From NCBI GenBank assembly GCA_903858635.1, contig CAIOJO010000224.1, forward strand, positions 1-50,128: a DNA stretch of 50,128 nt, read 5' to 3'. Positions 16,265-24,160 of this stretch are shown here, one piece after another. Within the stretch, counting starts at the first letter, position 1, and every line of letters begins with the position of its first letter. Made by a program: the position numbers and the translations under genes. Under the pieces are notes generated by a model. That model did no database searches and had not been told where the DNA came from. It was given only the letters and a program-made list of their open reading frames with translations. The stretch comes from an uncultured Telmatospirillum sp. (GTDB lineage: Bacteria; Pseudomonadota; Alphaproteobacteria; Rhodospirillales; Magnetospirillaceae).

Positions 16265-16744
16265 TTACGCCTGGGCCTGATGCGCGGTGTCGGTCTTCAT
16301 CGCCCAGACCCGCATCTTGTCGTAACCCGTCTGCTCGGCATCGACATAGGTGATGGCTCGGGTCGGGCAGGCCTTGGCGCAGGCCGGGTCGCCGCCGCAA
16401 AGGTCGCATTTCACCACTTTGCCGGTGTCGGCGTTGTAGTTCACCGTGCCGAACGGGCAGGCGATGGTGCACACCTTGCAGCCGACGCAGCGGTTCTCGT
16501 ACACCACCTTGGCGCCGGTGGCGAAATCGATCTGAATGGCATCGACCGGACAGGCGCTCTTGCACCAAGCCTGGTCGCATTGGGTGCAGGTGTAGGGCAC
16601 GAAGCGCGCTTCGGCATGGAAATCGAACACCCGGATCCGCGACCTCGCCGGGTTGAATACCCCCTCCTTCTCATACGAGCAGGCCATCTCGCATTGGCGA
16701 CAGCCGGTGCACAGCTGGGGGGTGATGAGAAGTGCCTTCTGCAT
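16265..16744 (-). CDS. aorA: Four-cluster ferredoxin subunit AorA-type
   Basis: A 159-residue protein with sixteen cysteines in four groups: CTGCRQCEMAC, CTQCDQAWCKSACP, CVGCKVCTIACP and CDLCGGDPACAKACP, enough for four [4Fe-4S] clusters. It resembles the DmsB/HycB family of electron-transfer subunits and should link AorB to AorC. It is the first gene of the operon; the ATG at 16744 has GGAGG six bases upstream. Cytoplasmic, with no signal sequence. Confidence 0.9.
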   Translation of the reverse strand: MQKALLITPQLCTGCRQCEMACSYEKEGVFNPARSRIRVFDFHAEARFVPYTCTQCDQAWCKSACPVDAIQIDFATGAKVVYENRCVGCKVCTIACPFGTVNYNADTGKVVKCDLCGGDPACAKACPTRAITYVDAEQTGYDKMRVWAMKTDTAHQAQA

Positions 16745-16778
16745 GCGCGTCCTCCGTCGTTCTTCTGACCGCGGCGGG

Positions 16779-16802
16779 TCGGCCCTTTCGCAAGGGGGCC
16801 GA
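16779..16802 (-). promoter_or_regulatory. Inverted repeat in the aor leader
   Basis: TCGGCCCTT-TCGC-AAGGGGGCCGA is an almost perfect palindrome (one bulged base) 35 bases upstream of the aorA start. It may be an operator or a leader hairpin. No sigma-54 site and no strong sigma-70 box were found around it. Confidence 0.4.
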
Positions 16803-16892
16803 ACAAAATACCATAGGATTCGACTCGGTGGTGACAGGCTAAATGGGCGGGGGACCCCCACGCCGCCATAGGCCGTTATTTTGGGTGCGACG

Positions 16893-17582
16893 ATGTGCGG
16901 ACGCTACGCCTCCAACACGCCTCCGGAATTGATGCGGCAAGCCTTCCATACCCAGAACGCGCTGCCCAACCTGCCGCCGCGCTACAACATCGCCCCCACC
17001 CAGGACATCGCCGCGGTGCGCAGCAATCCGGACGGTCAGCTCCGTTCCCTCGATCTGCTGCGCTGGGGTCTGATCCCGTCCTGGGCCAAGGATCCCGCCA
17101 TCGGCGCCCGGCTGATCAACGCGCGGGCCGAGTCCGTTGCCGACAAGCCGGCGTTCCGCGATGCCTTCCGCCGGCGCCGCTGCCTGATCCCGGCCGACGC
17201 CTTCTACGAGTGGAAGGCGGGGTCGCGGCCCCGGCAGCCCTATGCGATCCGCCGCCGCGATGGCGGCATGATGGCCTTCGCCGGCCTGTGGGAGAACTGG
17301 AAGAGCCCCGCAGGCATCTGGCAGCGCAGCTGCACCATCGTCACCACCCGGGCCAATGCCCTGGTCGCCCCTTTGCATGACCGGATGCCGGTCATCCTCG
17401 ATGCCGTCGACCATACCCTCTGGCTTGGCGAGGAAGCGGCCTCGCCGGACCGTCTGCAGGCCCTGCTCGAACCCTGTCCGCCCGACCTGCTGGAGGCCTT
17501 CCCGGTGGGCCCGGCGGTAAACGACGTCAAGAACGACCATTCCGGCCTGCTGCAACCCTTGGCGAGTCTGCCGCAGGAATAA
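16893..17582 (+). CDS. SRAP/HMCES family abasic-site processing protein (YedK type)
   Basis: A 229-residue SRAP protein. Catalytic Cys2 follows the initiator Met (MCGRYAS). NARAES, FYEWK with the conserved Glu, and PLHDRMPVIL with the conserved His are all present. The family forms a thiazolidine cross-link with abasic sites in single-stranded DNA and protects them during replication. The ATG at 16893 must be the start because Cys2 has to become N-terminal; an ATG four codons earlier would bury it. Diverges from the aor operon. No SOS-type box is evident. Confidence 0.92.
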   Translation: MCGRYASNTPPELMRQAFHTQNALPNLPPRYNIAPTQDIAAVRSNPDGQLRSLDLLRWGLIPSWAKDPAIGARLINARAESVADKPAFRDAFRRRRCLIPADAFYEWKAGSRPRQPYAIRRRDGGMMAFAGLWENWKSPAGIWQRSCTIVTTRANALVAPLHDRMPVILDAVDHTLWLGEEAASPDRLQALLEPCPPDLLEAFPVGPAVNDVKNDHSGLLQPLASLPQE

Positions 17583-17600
17583 TGTCCGGTCGGGTTGGCC

Positions 17601-17629
17601 TTGGTGGCGACCCCACACAAGGTTATAAA
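17601..17629 (+). promoter_or_regulatory. Sigma-70-type promoter
   Basis: TTGGTG-17 bases-TATAAA. Transcription would start near 17636, 33 bases before the GTG of the receiver-like gene. Confidence 0.5.
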
Positions 17630-17668
17630 CATTGTCACGAGCGATCCCCCGGAAGGAGTAGGGCCAGA

Positions 17669-18583
17669 GTGGCAGTGCAATCCTCGACTGCAAAGACCGA
17701 CTACGCTGCGGTGAACGCCATCATCGCCATCGACAATCCGGTAGTTCGCAAGGGGCTGACCGAGGCCCTCAAACATGCCGGACTGACCGGCATCACCGAA
17801 ATCGGTCAGCTGCCCGATCTGCGCGAGGCGTTGGAGGCATCCGTCTACGACCTGCTGGTGGTGGCCAGCGAACTGGGTGACAGCTTCATCGGTCCGGTGA
17901 TCACCGAATTGCGCGACGGACGTCTCAACCACCACCCGTTCCCGCTGGTCATCGTTTATGTGACGAAGGGCGCGCCGGACCATGTCCGTCAGGCCATCGA
18001 CTGCGGGCCCGACGACCTGCTGCTGTTCCCGGTGGTGCCCGGGCAGGTGCTGGCCCGCCTGGAAATCCTCAAGGACCGCCGCAAGCCCTTCGTCGTCACC
18101 CATGACTACACCGGGCCGGACCGCCGCAAGGAAATGCGCCCGGGCGATGAAAAGGTCCCGCTGATCGAGGTGCCGAATCCGCTGAAGGTGCGGGTCAACA
18201 AGCTGTCGCCGGAAGAACTGGACGCCGCCATCCTGCGGACCGTGGTGCAGTTGGCGCCCCTCAAGGTCGAGGCGCATGCGGTCCAGCTCGCTTGGGCTTC
18301 GGCGGCGATCGCTACCATGTTTGCCGAACGCAAGTTCGACGCCCCCGTCCTGAAGGGCCACCTGCTGCGCCTCAAGCGGATCGCCGCCGAGCTGTCACAG
18401 CGCTTTCCCGCCGCCGCCACCCCGCCATTCGTCGCCTTGCGTGGCCAACTGGCCGCCGCCACCGACGCCATCCTGCGTGCCGGCCCGGCCGCCGAGCCGG
18501 CGGCGGTCGAGGCGCTGACCGCCAGCGCGAACAAACTGGCCGAGCAGATCCACCGCGTCGCCGCCGAACAAAAAGAGGAATAA
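17669..18583 (+). CDS. Degenerate response-regulator-like protein
   Basis: A 304-residue protein. Residues about 14-130 look like a CheY-type receiver (AVNAIIAIDNPVVRKGLTEAL, a GPDDLLLFPVVPGQVLARL end). The phospho-acceptor position reads YDLLVVASEL, without the usual Asp. After a linker with the YTGPDRRKEM motif the C-terminal part is Ala-rich helical. It has no DNA-binding domain that I recognise. The GTG at 17669 is chosen because GGAAGGAG stands ten bases upstream. It is likely a phosphorylation-independent adaptor, but that is inference. Confidence 0.65.
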   Translation: MAVQSSTAKTDYAAVNAIIAIDNPVVRKGLTEALKHAGLTGITEIGQLPDLREALEASVYDLLVVASELGDSFIGPVITELRDGRLNHHPFPLVIVYVTKGAPDHVRQAIDCGPDDLLLFPVVPGQVLARLEILKDRRKPFVVTHDYTGPDRRKEMRPGDEKVPLIEVPNPLKVRVNKLSPEELDAAILRTVVQLAPLKVEAHAVQLAWASAAIATMFAERKFDAPVLKGHLLRLKRIAAELSQRFPAAATPPFVALRGQLAAATDAILRAGPAAEPAAVEALTASANKLAEQIHRVAAEQKEE

Positions 18584-19189
18584 TTACTGCTTCGGCCAGC
18601 TGGCGATCAGGGCCTTTTCCTTGGCCAGGGCGTGCGGATCGGCCGGCGGCAGCGAGGTGCCGCGCTTGCGGTCGAGGCTGCGCGGCTTGCCCTGGCCGGC
18701 CACCCAGACTTCGCAATCGGGCTGTCCGGCACTGTGGAAGTAATAGATCTCGTTGGGGCGGGCCAGCCGGCGGCGGTCGGTCAGCAGGTGCCGGAGGGTC
18801 GGCGGCACCACCTGCAGCAGTCCGGGTCCGGCCGGGTCGGTGAAGCGGACCACCAGGCTGTTGAACGACGGGGTGGCGAAGTCGCCCTGCCGGCAGGCAT
18901 TGGTCAGCACCGGGTCGCGGGTACCGGCCTGCCCGATGGGCAGGTCGCGCACCAGCGATATCCATTGGCTGTCGTCGATGGCCGGCAGGCGTTGGAATGG
19001 TCCCGGTCCCACCAGGCGTGGAGGAAGGGTGCCCGGCAATTGGCCGGGAGTCGTGCGTTCCAACTGGCCGGCGCCGGCCGGATCGGGGGGCGACGCCGGA
19101 GCGTCGAGCGGCGGCTTGGCCGTCGCCTCGCCGCTGCACAACCAGAGCGCCAGGGCGGCGACGGCGAAAGCGGCGCGCAACCTTCTCAC
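18584..19189 (-). CDS. Secreted protein of unknown function
   Basis: About 201 residues starting at a GTG that overlaps the upstream gene's stop (GTGA); another GTG lies one codon earlier. The N-terminus is a signal peptide (VRRLRAAFAVAALALWLCSGEATA), followed by a Pro-rich stretch and a folded region with two cysteines in TNACRQGDF and PDCEVWVAG. Family not recognised. It is coupled to the coiled-coil gene upstream, so the two probably work together. Confidence 0.6.
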   Translation of the reverse strand: MRRLRAAFAVAALALWLCSGEATAKPPLDAPASPPDPAGAGQLERTTPGQLPGTLPPRLVGPGPFQRLPAIDDSQWISLVRDLPIGQAGTRDPVLTNACRQGDFATPSFNSLVVRFTDPAGPGLLQVVPPTLRHLLTDRRRLARPNEIYYFHSAGQPDCEVWVAGQGKPRSLDRKRGTSLPPADPHALAKEKALIASWPKQ

Positions 19190-20262
19190 CACCGCATGTT
19201 GCTGCGGGGCTTGTTGGGCTTGCTGGGGGTCGGGCCCATCTGGCTGACCGCCTTCAGCGATTCCTGCGGCTTGACCAGCTGGCTCATCAGCACCCATTCC
19301 TTGACCATCATGTAGCGTGGCGCCAGGAACATGTAGGTGCGGCGAAACAGCTCCGCGTGGTCGGGCGACATGATGGTCACCGTGTGGTCCCACTGCAGGA
19401 GGATTTCGTCCCATGCCATCAGCTTGCAATAGAGCTCGTCGCGGCGGTCGCGGATATAGGTGATCTGGCTCGACAGGTTCTGCAGGGCCGAGATGATCTC
19501 GCCGGTCTGCGCGTCGACTTCGAGGAAAATCTCGTTGAATTCGTTTACGGCCCGCTTGCCCAGGCGGGCCACCTGGTCGGCCATTTCCAGCACGCTCTTT
19601 TCGCGGCCGTAGAGCCGGCGCAGCAACTGGATCTTTTCCTCCATGCCGCGGATTCGGCGGAAGCGGTCGCGCAGCGCCTCGATATAGGCCAGTTCCTGGG
19701 CCAGCTGCTTGACGTGCTCGATCACCTCTTCCTTGTGGTCGCGCCCCAAGCCCAGCTTTTCGGCAGCCTCGCCAAAGGCCTGGTTGATCATCTTCTTGGT
19801 GCCGGGATCATCGGCCAGCTGCAACAGTTCGTCGGGATCGCTGATCACCGACTCGCCACCGGTCATCCAGTTGACCAATTGCAGGCTGACCCGCTGATAG
19901 GCGATGCGGACATGGCGATCGGACAGGTCCCACGACGCCTCGCGGGTCAGGATCTCCTTGGGCAGGGGATCGCCCGGACGCAGGCCCTTGACGTATCTCA
20001 GGCCTTTGGCGATCAGATCGAGCATGCGGCCGTCGGCGCAGTCCTCGGCGATTCTGAATTCGCGGCGGAAGCCCTTGAACGACATCGAGACGTCGTTCTT
20101 GGCGTATTTGACCACGATCACCGCCTCGCCGGTCTGTTCGGACTTTTGGAAATGCAGACCCTCGAGCTTGGTGAAGATCGGAAGCTCGAACGCAATCCGC
20201 CCGCCGCCGGCAAGCGGCGGGGCGAGGTCGGACGCTGACGGCGCGGGGGCCTCTGTTGGCAT
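19186..20262 (-). CDS. Cytoplasmic helical protein of unknown function
   Basis: About 358 residues if started at ATG 20262; ATGs at 20298 and 20319 are also in frame and none has a clear ribosome site. It is rich in charged helical segments, with predicted coiled coil around EELAYIEALRDRFRRI and EEKIQLLRRLYGREKS. No signal peptide or membrane segment. I do not recognise the family. The stop overlaps the start of the secreted protein downstream. Confidence 0.65.
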   Translation of the reverse strand: MPTEAPAPSASDLAPPLAGGGRIAFELPIFTKLEGLHFQKSEQTGEAVIVVKYAKNDVSMSFKGFRREFRIAEDCADGRMLDLIAKGLRYVKGLRPGDPLPKEILTREASWDLSDRHVRIAYQRVSLQLVNWMTGGESVISDPDELLQLADDPGTKKMINQAFGEAAEKLGLGRDHKEEVIEHVKQLAQELAYIEALRDRFRRIRGMEEKIQLLRRLYGREKSVLEMADQVARLGKRAVNEFNEIFLEVDAQTGEIISALQNLSSQITYIRDRRDELYCKLMAWDEILLQWDHTVTIMSPDHAELFRRTYMFLAPRYMMVKEWVLMSQLVKPQESLKAVSQMGPTPSKPNKPRSNMRW

Positions 20263-20394
20263 TGCACGTACTGGGTATTGTTCCGAAACCGGCGCCATCC
20301 TAGCACGAAGCCGCGGCATTCGGGAGAGCCTAGAATGACCGGCCGTACCGGGCCAATTACCATCATCGGTTTTGGTGGTATCCGGGCGACGACG

Positions 20395-21060
20395 CTATGC
20401 CTCGGGCACCAGCAACAACGAACCGGGCGTGGCGTCGAGCCCCTCGGCCAGGCTGGTTACCAGCAGATGTTGCGGCCCGGCTTCGGTCAGGCGGCCGAGC
20501 CGCAGGAGCGGCGCCTCGCCGCCCAGCGCCGTGGCGATGGCGATGGCCGGCGTATCGCCGGCCAGGACGGCCAGGCGCAGCGCCTCGCCGTCGCGCCGGC
20601 CGAGCATCAGAAGCGGCCGTGGGCAGCGCTCGGCCAAGGCCCGCGCCACCGAACCGAGCCGGGCGCGGTCCGAGGGGGCCGCCCCATGCCAGCCCAACAC
20701 CACCAGATCGGCTTGGGCCGCGGCGACCAGCATTTCGCTCACCACCTGGCCGCGGCGCACCATGAAGCTGCCGGCCGGCTGGCGCCCGCCGAGGGTCGCC
20801 TCGAAGCTGCGGCGGGCCTGTGTGACCTGCAGTCGCAAGGCCTGCGTGATGAGCAGATGGGGGTCGGCATGGCGCCGCGCATGGAGGACGCTGATCAGCG
20901 TTCCTTCGGGCTGCTCGGCCAGCTTGGCCAGGTTGATGTCTTCCACATAGAGCCCATCGACCACGGCGCCGAAGCGGTCACCCAGCCGGGCCGCCGCCTC
21001 GAGCGCGGCGAGGCTCAACGGCGATGCGTCGACGGCGACCAGGATCCGCCCGGGCTTCAT
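20395..21060 (-). CDS. Universal stress protein family (UspA-like)
   Basis: A 221-residue protein whose first 150 residues show a Usp fold: ILVAVDASPLSLAALEAAARL at the N-terminus and DLVVLGWHGAAPSDRARLGSVARALAERCPRPLL with a G-rich nucleotide loop. The ATP-binding motif G-2x-G-9x-G(S/T) is only partly kept. The C-terminal 70 residues are extra. The start overlaps the LonB stop by four bases, so it is coupled to a protease gene. Confidence 0.75.
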   Translation of the reverse strand: MKPGRILVAVDASPLSLAALEAAARLGDRFGAVVDGLYVEDINLAKLAEQPEGTLISVLHARRHADPHLLITQALRLQVTQARRSFEATLGGRQPAGSFMVRRGQVVSEMLVAAAQADLVVLGWHGAAPSDRARLGSVARALAERCPRPLLMLGRRDGEALRLAVLAGDTPAIAIATALGGEAPLLRLGRLTEAGPQHLLVTSLAEGLDATPGSLLLVPEA

Positions 21061-23519
21061 CCGTGATTGTGCCCCCTATGCGGGCCCTCGTCATGGAAGG
21101 CGCGGGTCTTGCGGCTGAACTGGGCCAGACGGGCCGCCACCCGGCGATTGACCGAGCCCGCGGGGTACGCGCTGCGGCCGTCCACCTCGCCCGCCGGCAG
21201 GCCGGTCAGCAATGCGATGCCCTGATCGATGGTGGCGACCGCGTGGATGCTGAAGCGCCCCTGGGCGGCAGCCTCGACCACGTCATGGCGCAGCATCAGA
21301 TGCTTGACGTTGGCGGCCGGAATCAACACGCCCTGGCGGCCGGTCAAGCCGCGGGCCCGGCAGACGTCGAAGAAGCCCTCGATCTTCTCGTTGACCCCGC
21401 CGATGGCCTGCACCTGGCCATACTGGTTGACCGAGCCGGTAACCGCGAAGCCTTGGCGGATCGGCAGTTCGGCCAGGGCCGAGAGCAGGCAGTACAACTC
21501 GGCCGAGGACGCGCTGTCGCCCTCCACCTCGCCATAGGACTGCTCGAATACCAGATGGGCCGACAGGTTGAGCGGCCAATCCTGGGCGAAGCGGGCCGAC
21601 AGAAAGGACGACAGGATCATCACGCCCTTGGAATGGATGGGGCCGCCCAGTTCCACTTCCCGCTCGATGTCGACCACGTCGCCGCGGCCCAGATTGACCC
21701 GGCAGGTGATGCGGCTGGGGCGGCCGAAGCTGAAACGTCCCAGTTCCATCACCACCAGCCCGTTGACTTGGCCGACCGCCTCGCCGTCGGTGTCGATCAG
21801 CAGGGTGCCGCGGGTGATCTCTTCAAGAACGTTCTGGCGGACCCGGTTCTGCCGGAAATCATGCTGGTCGATGGCCTGCTGCAGATGGCGGGAGGTAACC
21901 ACCGGGGCCGTGTCCTCGCCCGCCCAGTAATTGGCTTCGCGCACCAGGTCGGCCAGGCTGGCCAGATGGGTGGAGAGCTTGTCGCCGTCCTCGGCCAGAC
22001 GCGAGGCATGCTCGACCAGACGGGCCACGGCGGCGGCGTCGAGCGGGCGCAACCCTTCGCGCTGGCCAAGCCCGGCCACCAGCCGGGCCAAGCCCAGCTC
22101 GTGTTCGGCGGTGCGATCCATCCGCCAATCGAAGTCGGCGGAGACCTTGAACAGCTCGGTGAACTCCGGATCGTGGGCGGCCAGCAGGTAGTAGAGCATC
22201 GGGTCGCCGATCAGCACCACCTTGACATCAAGCGGGATCGGCTCCGGCTCCAGGGTCACGGTGGGGAACAGGCCCAGCGACTGGCCAGGCGATTCGATTC
22301 GGATCTCGCGGGCCTGCAGGGCCCGCTTCAGATCTTCCCAGGCGAAGGGGTTGAGCAGCAGCTTGCGCGCCTCGGCCACCAGATAGCCGCCATTGGCCAG
22401 ATGCAGGGCGCCCGGCTTGATCAGGTTGAAGTCGGTGATCAGGGCGCCCTGTTGGGCCAGGTGCTCGATCCGTCCTACCAGATTGGGCTGAGTGGGGTGG
22501 TCGACATGGATCACCGGCGCCCCGAGGCCGGTCCCGGTCCCGACGCTGACCAGGACATTGACCCGGTAGCGGCGCAGGGGCCGCTTTTCGGCCCGGCCCA
22601 GCCGAAGGCCTTCCGGTTCGTCGCCGGCCTCGGCTTCGTGGCCATGGTCGTGGTCGAGGAAATCACCCAGATTGTCCACCACGTCGGTCTGGACCGCTTC
22701 GAGATAGGCGAGAACCGCAGGCAGGTCGGCCCAGAGCCGCTTCATCTCGTCGATGCTGTGGCGAACTGCGGCCAGCGCCGTCTCGCGGTCCAGTTCGCGC
22801 GTCTTGCGCCGGGCGTCGCGCGCCGCCTGGGGCAGTTCGGCCAGGCGAGTTTCCAGCTCCTTCTGCAATTCCTCCATGTCGGCCTTGAAGGCGGCCTGTT
22901 GCCCCTCGGGCATCGCCTTGAAGTCGTCCGGGCTCAGCACTTCGCCGTTTCGCGTCGGGGCCAGAGCCAGCCCGACCGGGGTGCGCATCAAGGCGATACT
23001 GCGCCCGGCGGCCCGCTGCTGGACGGTGCGGAAGACGTTCTCCTGCTGCTCCTTGAATCCCTCTTCGAGGAGCTGCCGGCGGGTGCGGTATTCCTCGGCC
23101 TCGAAGGCTGCCGGTACGGCCAAGCGCAGGTCGTCGACCAGATGCTCCATGGTGCGGCGCAGTTCGGCTCCGCGGCCGGCCGGCAGGCGCAGCGTTCGGG
23201 GCCGGTGCGGATCCTCGAAATTGAACACATAGACCCAGTCATCGGCCGCCGGCTGCGTGGCGGCGGCCCGCTCCAGGTAAGAGCGGATCAGGCTGACCTT
23301 GCCGGTGCCCTCGGGGCCCAGGGCGAACAGATTGAAGCCGGCCGAGGGCATGCCGATGGCGAAATGGATGGCGGCCACGGCGCGTTCCTGGCCGAGGGGT
23401 TCGTCCAGCGGCGTCAACTCGGCGGTGCTGGCGAACGGCAACAGGGCGGGATCGCAGCGTCGGTAAAGGGCCGCGGCGGCGAGCGGCGGTGGCTCCTGGG
23501 GTGCCAGATCTTCCATCAC
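21057..23519 (-). CDS. LonB-like AAA+ ATP-dependent protease
   Basis: An 820-residue protein. A Walker A motif GPEGTGK is at 68-74. The long middle region matches the AAA_32/LonB-related type with a helical insert at about 180-250. The C-terminal Lon protease domain has the Ser669-Lys712 dyad (GDSASSAELY and NEKIEGF), 43 residues apart as in LonB proteases. It lacks the N-terminal LON substrate domain of LonA. The last residues are His-rich (HDEGPHRGHNHG). It overlaps both neighbours by four bases and is likely involved in soluble protein quality control. Confidence 0.88.
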   Translation of the reverse strand: MMEDLAPQEPPPLAAAALYRRCDPALLPFASTAELTPLDEPLGQERAVAAIHFAIGMPSAGFNLFALGPEGTGKVSLIRSYLERAAATQPAADDWVYVFNFEDPHRPRTLRLPAGRGAELRRTMEHLVDDLRLAVPAAFEAEEYRTRRQLLEEGFKEQQENVFRTVQQRAAGRSIALMRTPVGLALAPTRNGEVLSPDDFKAMPEGQQAAFKADMEELQKELETRLAELPQAARDARRKTRELDRETALAAVRHSIDEMKRLWADLPAVLAYLEAVQTDVVDNLGDFLDHDHGHEAEAGDEPEGLRLGRAEKRPLRRYRVNVLVSVGTGTGLGAPVIHVDHPTQPNLVGRIEHLAQQGALITDFNLIKPGALHLANGGYLVAEARKLLLNPFAWEDLKRALQAREIRIESPGQSLGLFPTVTLEPEPIPLDVKVVLIGDPMLYYLLAAHDPEFTELFKVSADFDWRMDRTAEHELGLARLVAGLGQREGLRPLDAAAVARLVEHASRLAEDGDKLSTHLASLADLVREANYWAGEDTAPVVTSRHLQQAIDQHDFRQNRVRQNVLEEITRGTLLIDTDGEAVGQVNGLVVMELGRFSFGRPSRITCRVNLGRGDVVDIEREVELGGPIHSKGVMILSSFLSARFAQDWPLNLSAHLVFEQSYGEVEGDSASSAELYCLLSALAELPIRQGFAVTGSVNQYGQVQAIGGVNEKIEGFFDVCRARGLTGRQGVLIPAANVKHLMLRHDVVEAAAQGRFSIHAVATIDQGIALLTGLPAGEVDGRSAYPAGSVNRRVAARLAQFSRKTRAFHDEGPHRGHNHG

Positions 23520-23914
23520 TCGCGTTCGATCCTCTCCATGTCGTCGTCGCTGAAGCCGAAATGGTGGCCGATTTCATGGATCAGCACGTGGCGGACGACA
23601 GCGCGCAAATCTTGGCTGGTCTCGCACCAGTAGTCGAGAATGGCGCGTCGGTAGAGGAAGATCATATCCGGGCCGGTCCGGACGTCGAGCACCGACTGAT
23701 AGGGCAGGGCCACCCCGCGGTACAGCCCGAGCAGATCGAAGGGGCTGTCGAGTTCCATTTCGTCTTCGGTGTCCGCATCGGGAAATTCTTCGATGCGCAG
23801 CACCACGGTTCCCAAATGGCGGCGCAGTTCCTCGGGGATGCGTTCCAGCTCTTCGGTGGCGATGCGTTCCAGTTCCGGGAGGGACGGCGGCGTGGTATGG
23901 CGGGCAATTGGCAT
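23516..23914 (-). CDS. Small zincin-type metallopeptidase (DUF1025/Zincin_1)
   Basis: A 132-residue protein with the zinc-binding motif HEIGHHFGFSDDDM near its end, typical of the minimal zincin family PF06262. It is acidic and cytoplasmic. The ATG at 23914 has AAGGAA nine bases upstream; the longer frame reaches into the repeat element. It is the first gene of the zincin-lon-usp operon. Confidence 0.8.
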   Translation of the reverse strand: MPIARHTTPPSLPELERIATEELERIPEELRRHLGTVVLRIEEFPDADTEDEMELDSPFDLLGLYRGVALPYQSVLDVRTGPDMIFLYRRAILDYWCETSQDLRAVVRHVLIHEIGHHFGFSDDDMERIERE

Positions 23915-24007
23915 CGTTTCGATTCCTTGGGCGCCGGGCGCCCCTGCGACGACCTTAGCGCGCCGCGTCGATGCCGCCAACAGGCTCCCCTTGAACGCTG
24001 CCGCTTT

Positions 24008-24080
24008 GGACCACGGAGGAACGGAGGTCACGCAGGAAGTATCAATAAATCGCCGTGTTCTCCGTGTCTCCGTGGTGAAG
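24008..24080. repeat. CCACGGAG palindromic repeat, family C copy 1
   Basis: CCACGGAGGAACGGAGG at 24011-24027 faces CTCCGTGTCTCCGTGG at 24060-24075, an imperfect inverted repeat with about a 20-base AT-rich loop. It lies between divergent genes. Copy 2 is at 34279-34350. This is a widespread proteobacterial dispersed repeat type. Confidence 0.75.
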
Positions 24081-24160
24081 CTTGGCCCGGCAGCCGGTTT
24101 ACAAGGGGGGCGGCGGCATGGGAAGATGCCCCGGCCTTTTTGGCGACCCTGTGATCACCG

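Noticed and set aside
13437-16280. A 947-codon open frame on the plus strand
   Set aside because: It is antisense to aorB and aorC, which have clear motifs and ribosome sites. The translation is Gly/Ala/Arg/His-rich without domains, typical of antisense frames in GC-rich DNA.
16790-16802. GTTCGGCCCCCTTGC as a sigma-54 promoter of the aor operon
   Set aside because: The GG and GC are seven bases apart instead of ten, and the -24 element does not match.
21024-23633. An 869-codon plus-strand open frame
   Set aside because: It is antisense to the LonB-like gene and shows no family motif; a codon-bias shadow.
23926-23950. GGCGCCGGGCGCCCC as another family A repeat
   Set aside because: It shares only the short self-complementary core and lacks the GTCCCTCA edge and all later hairpins.
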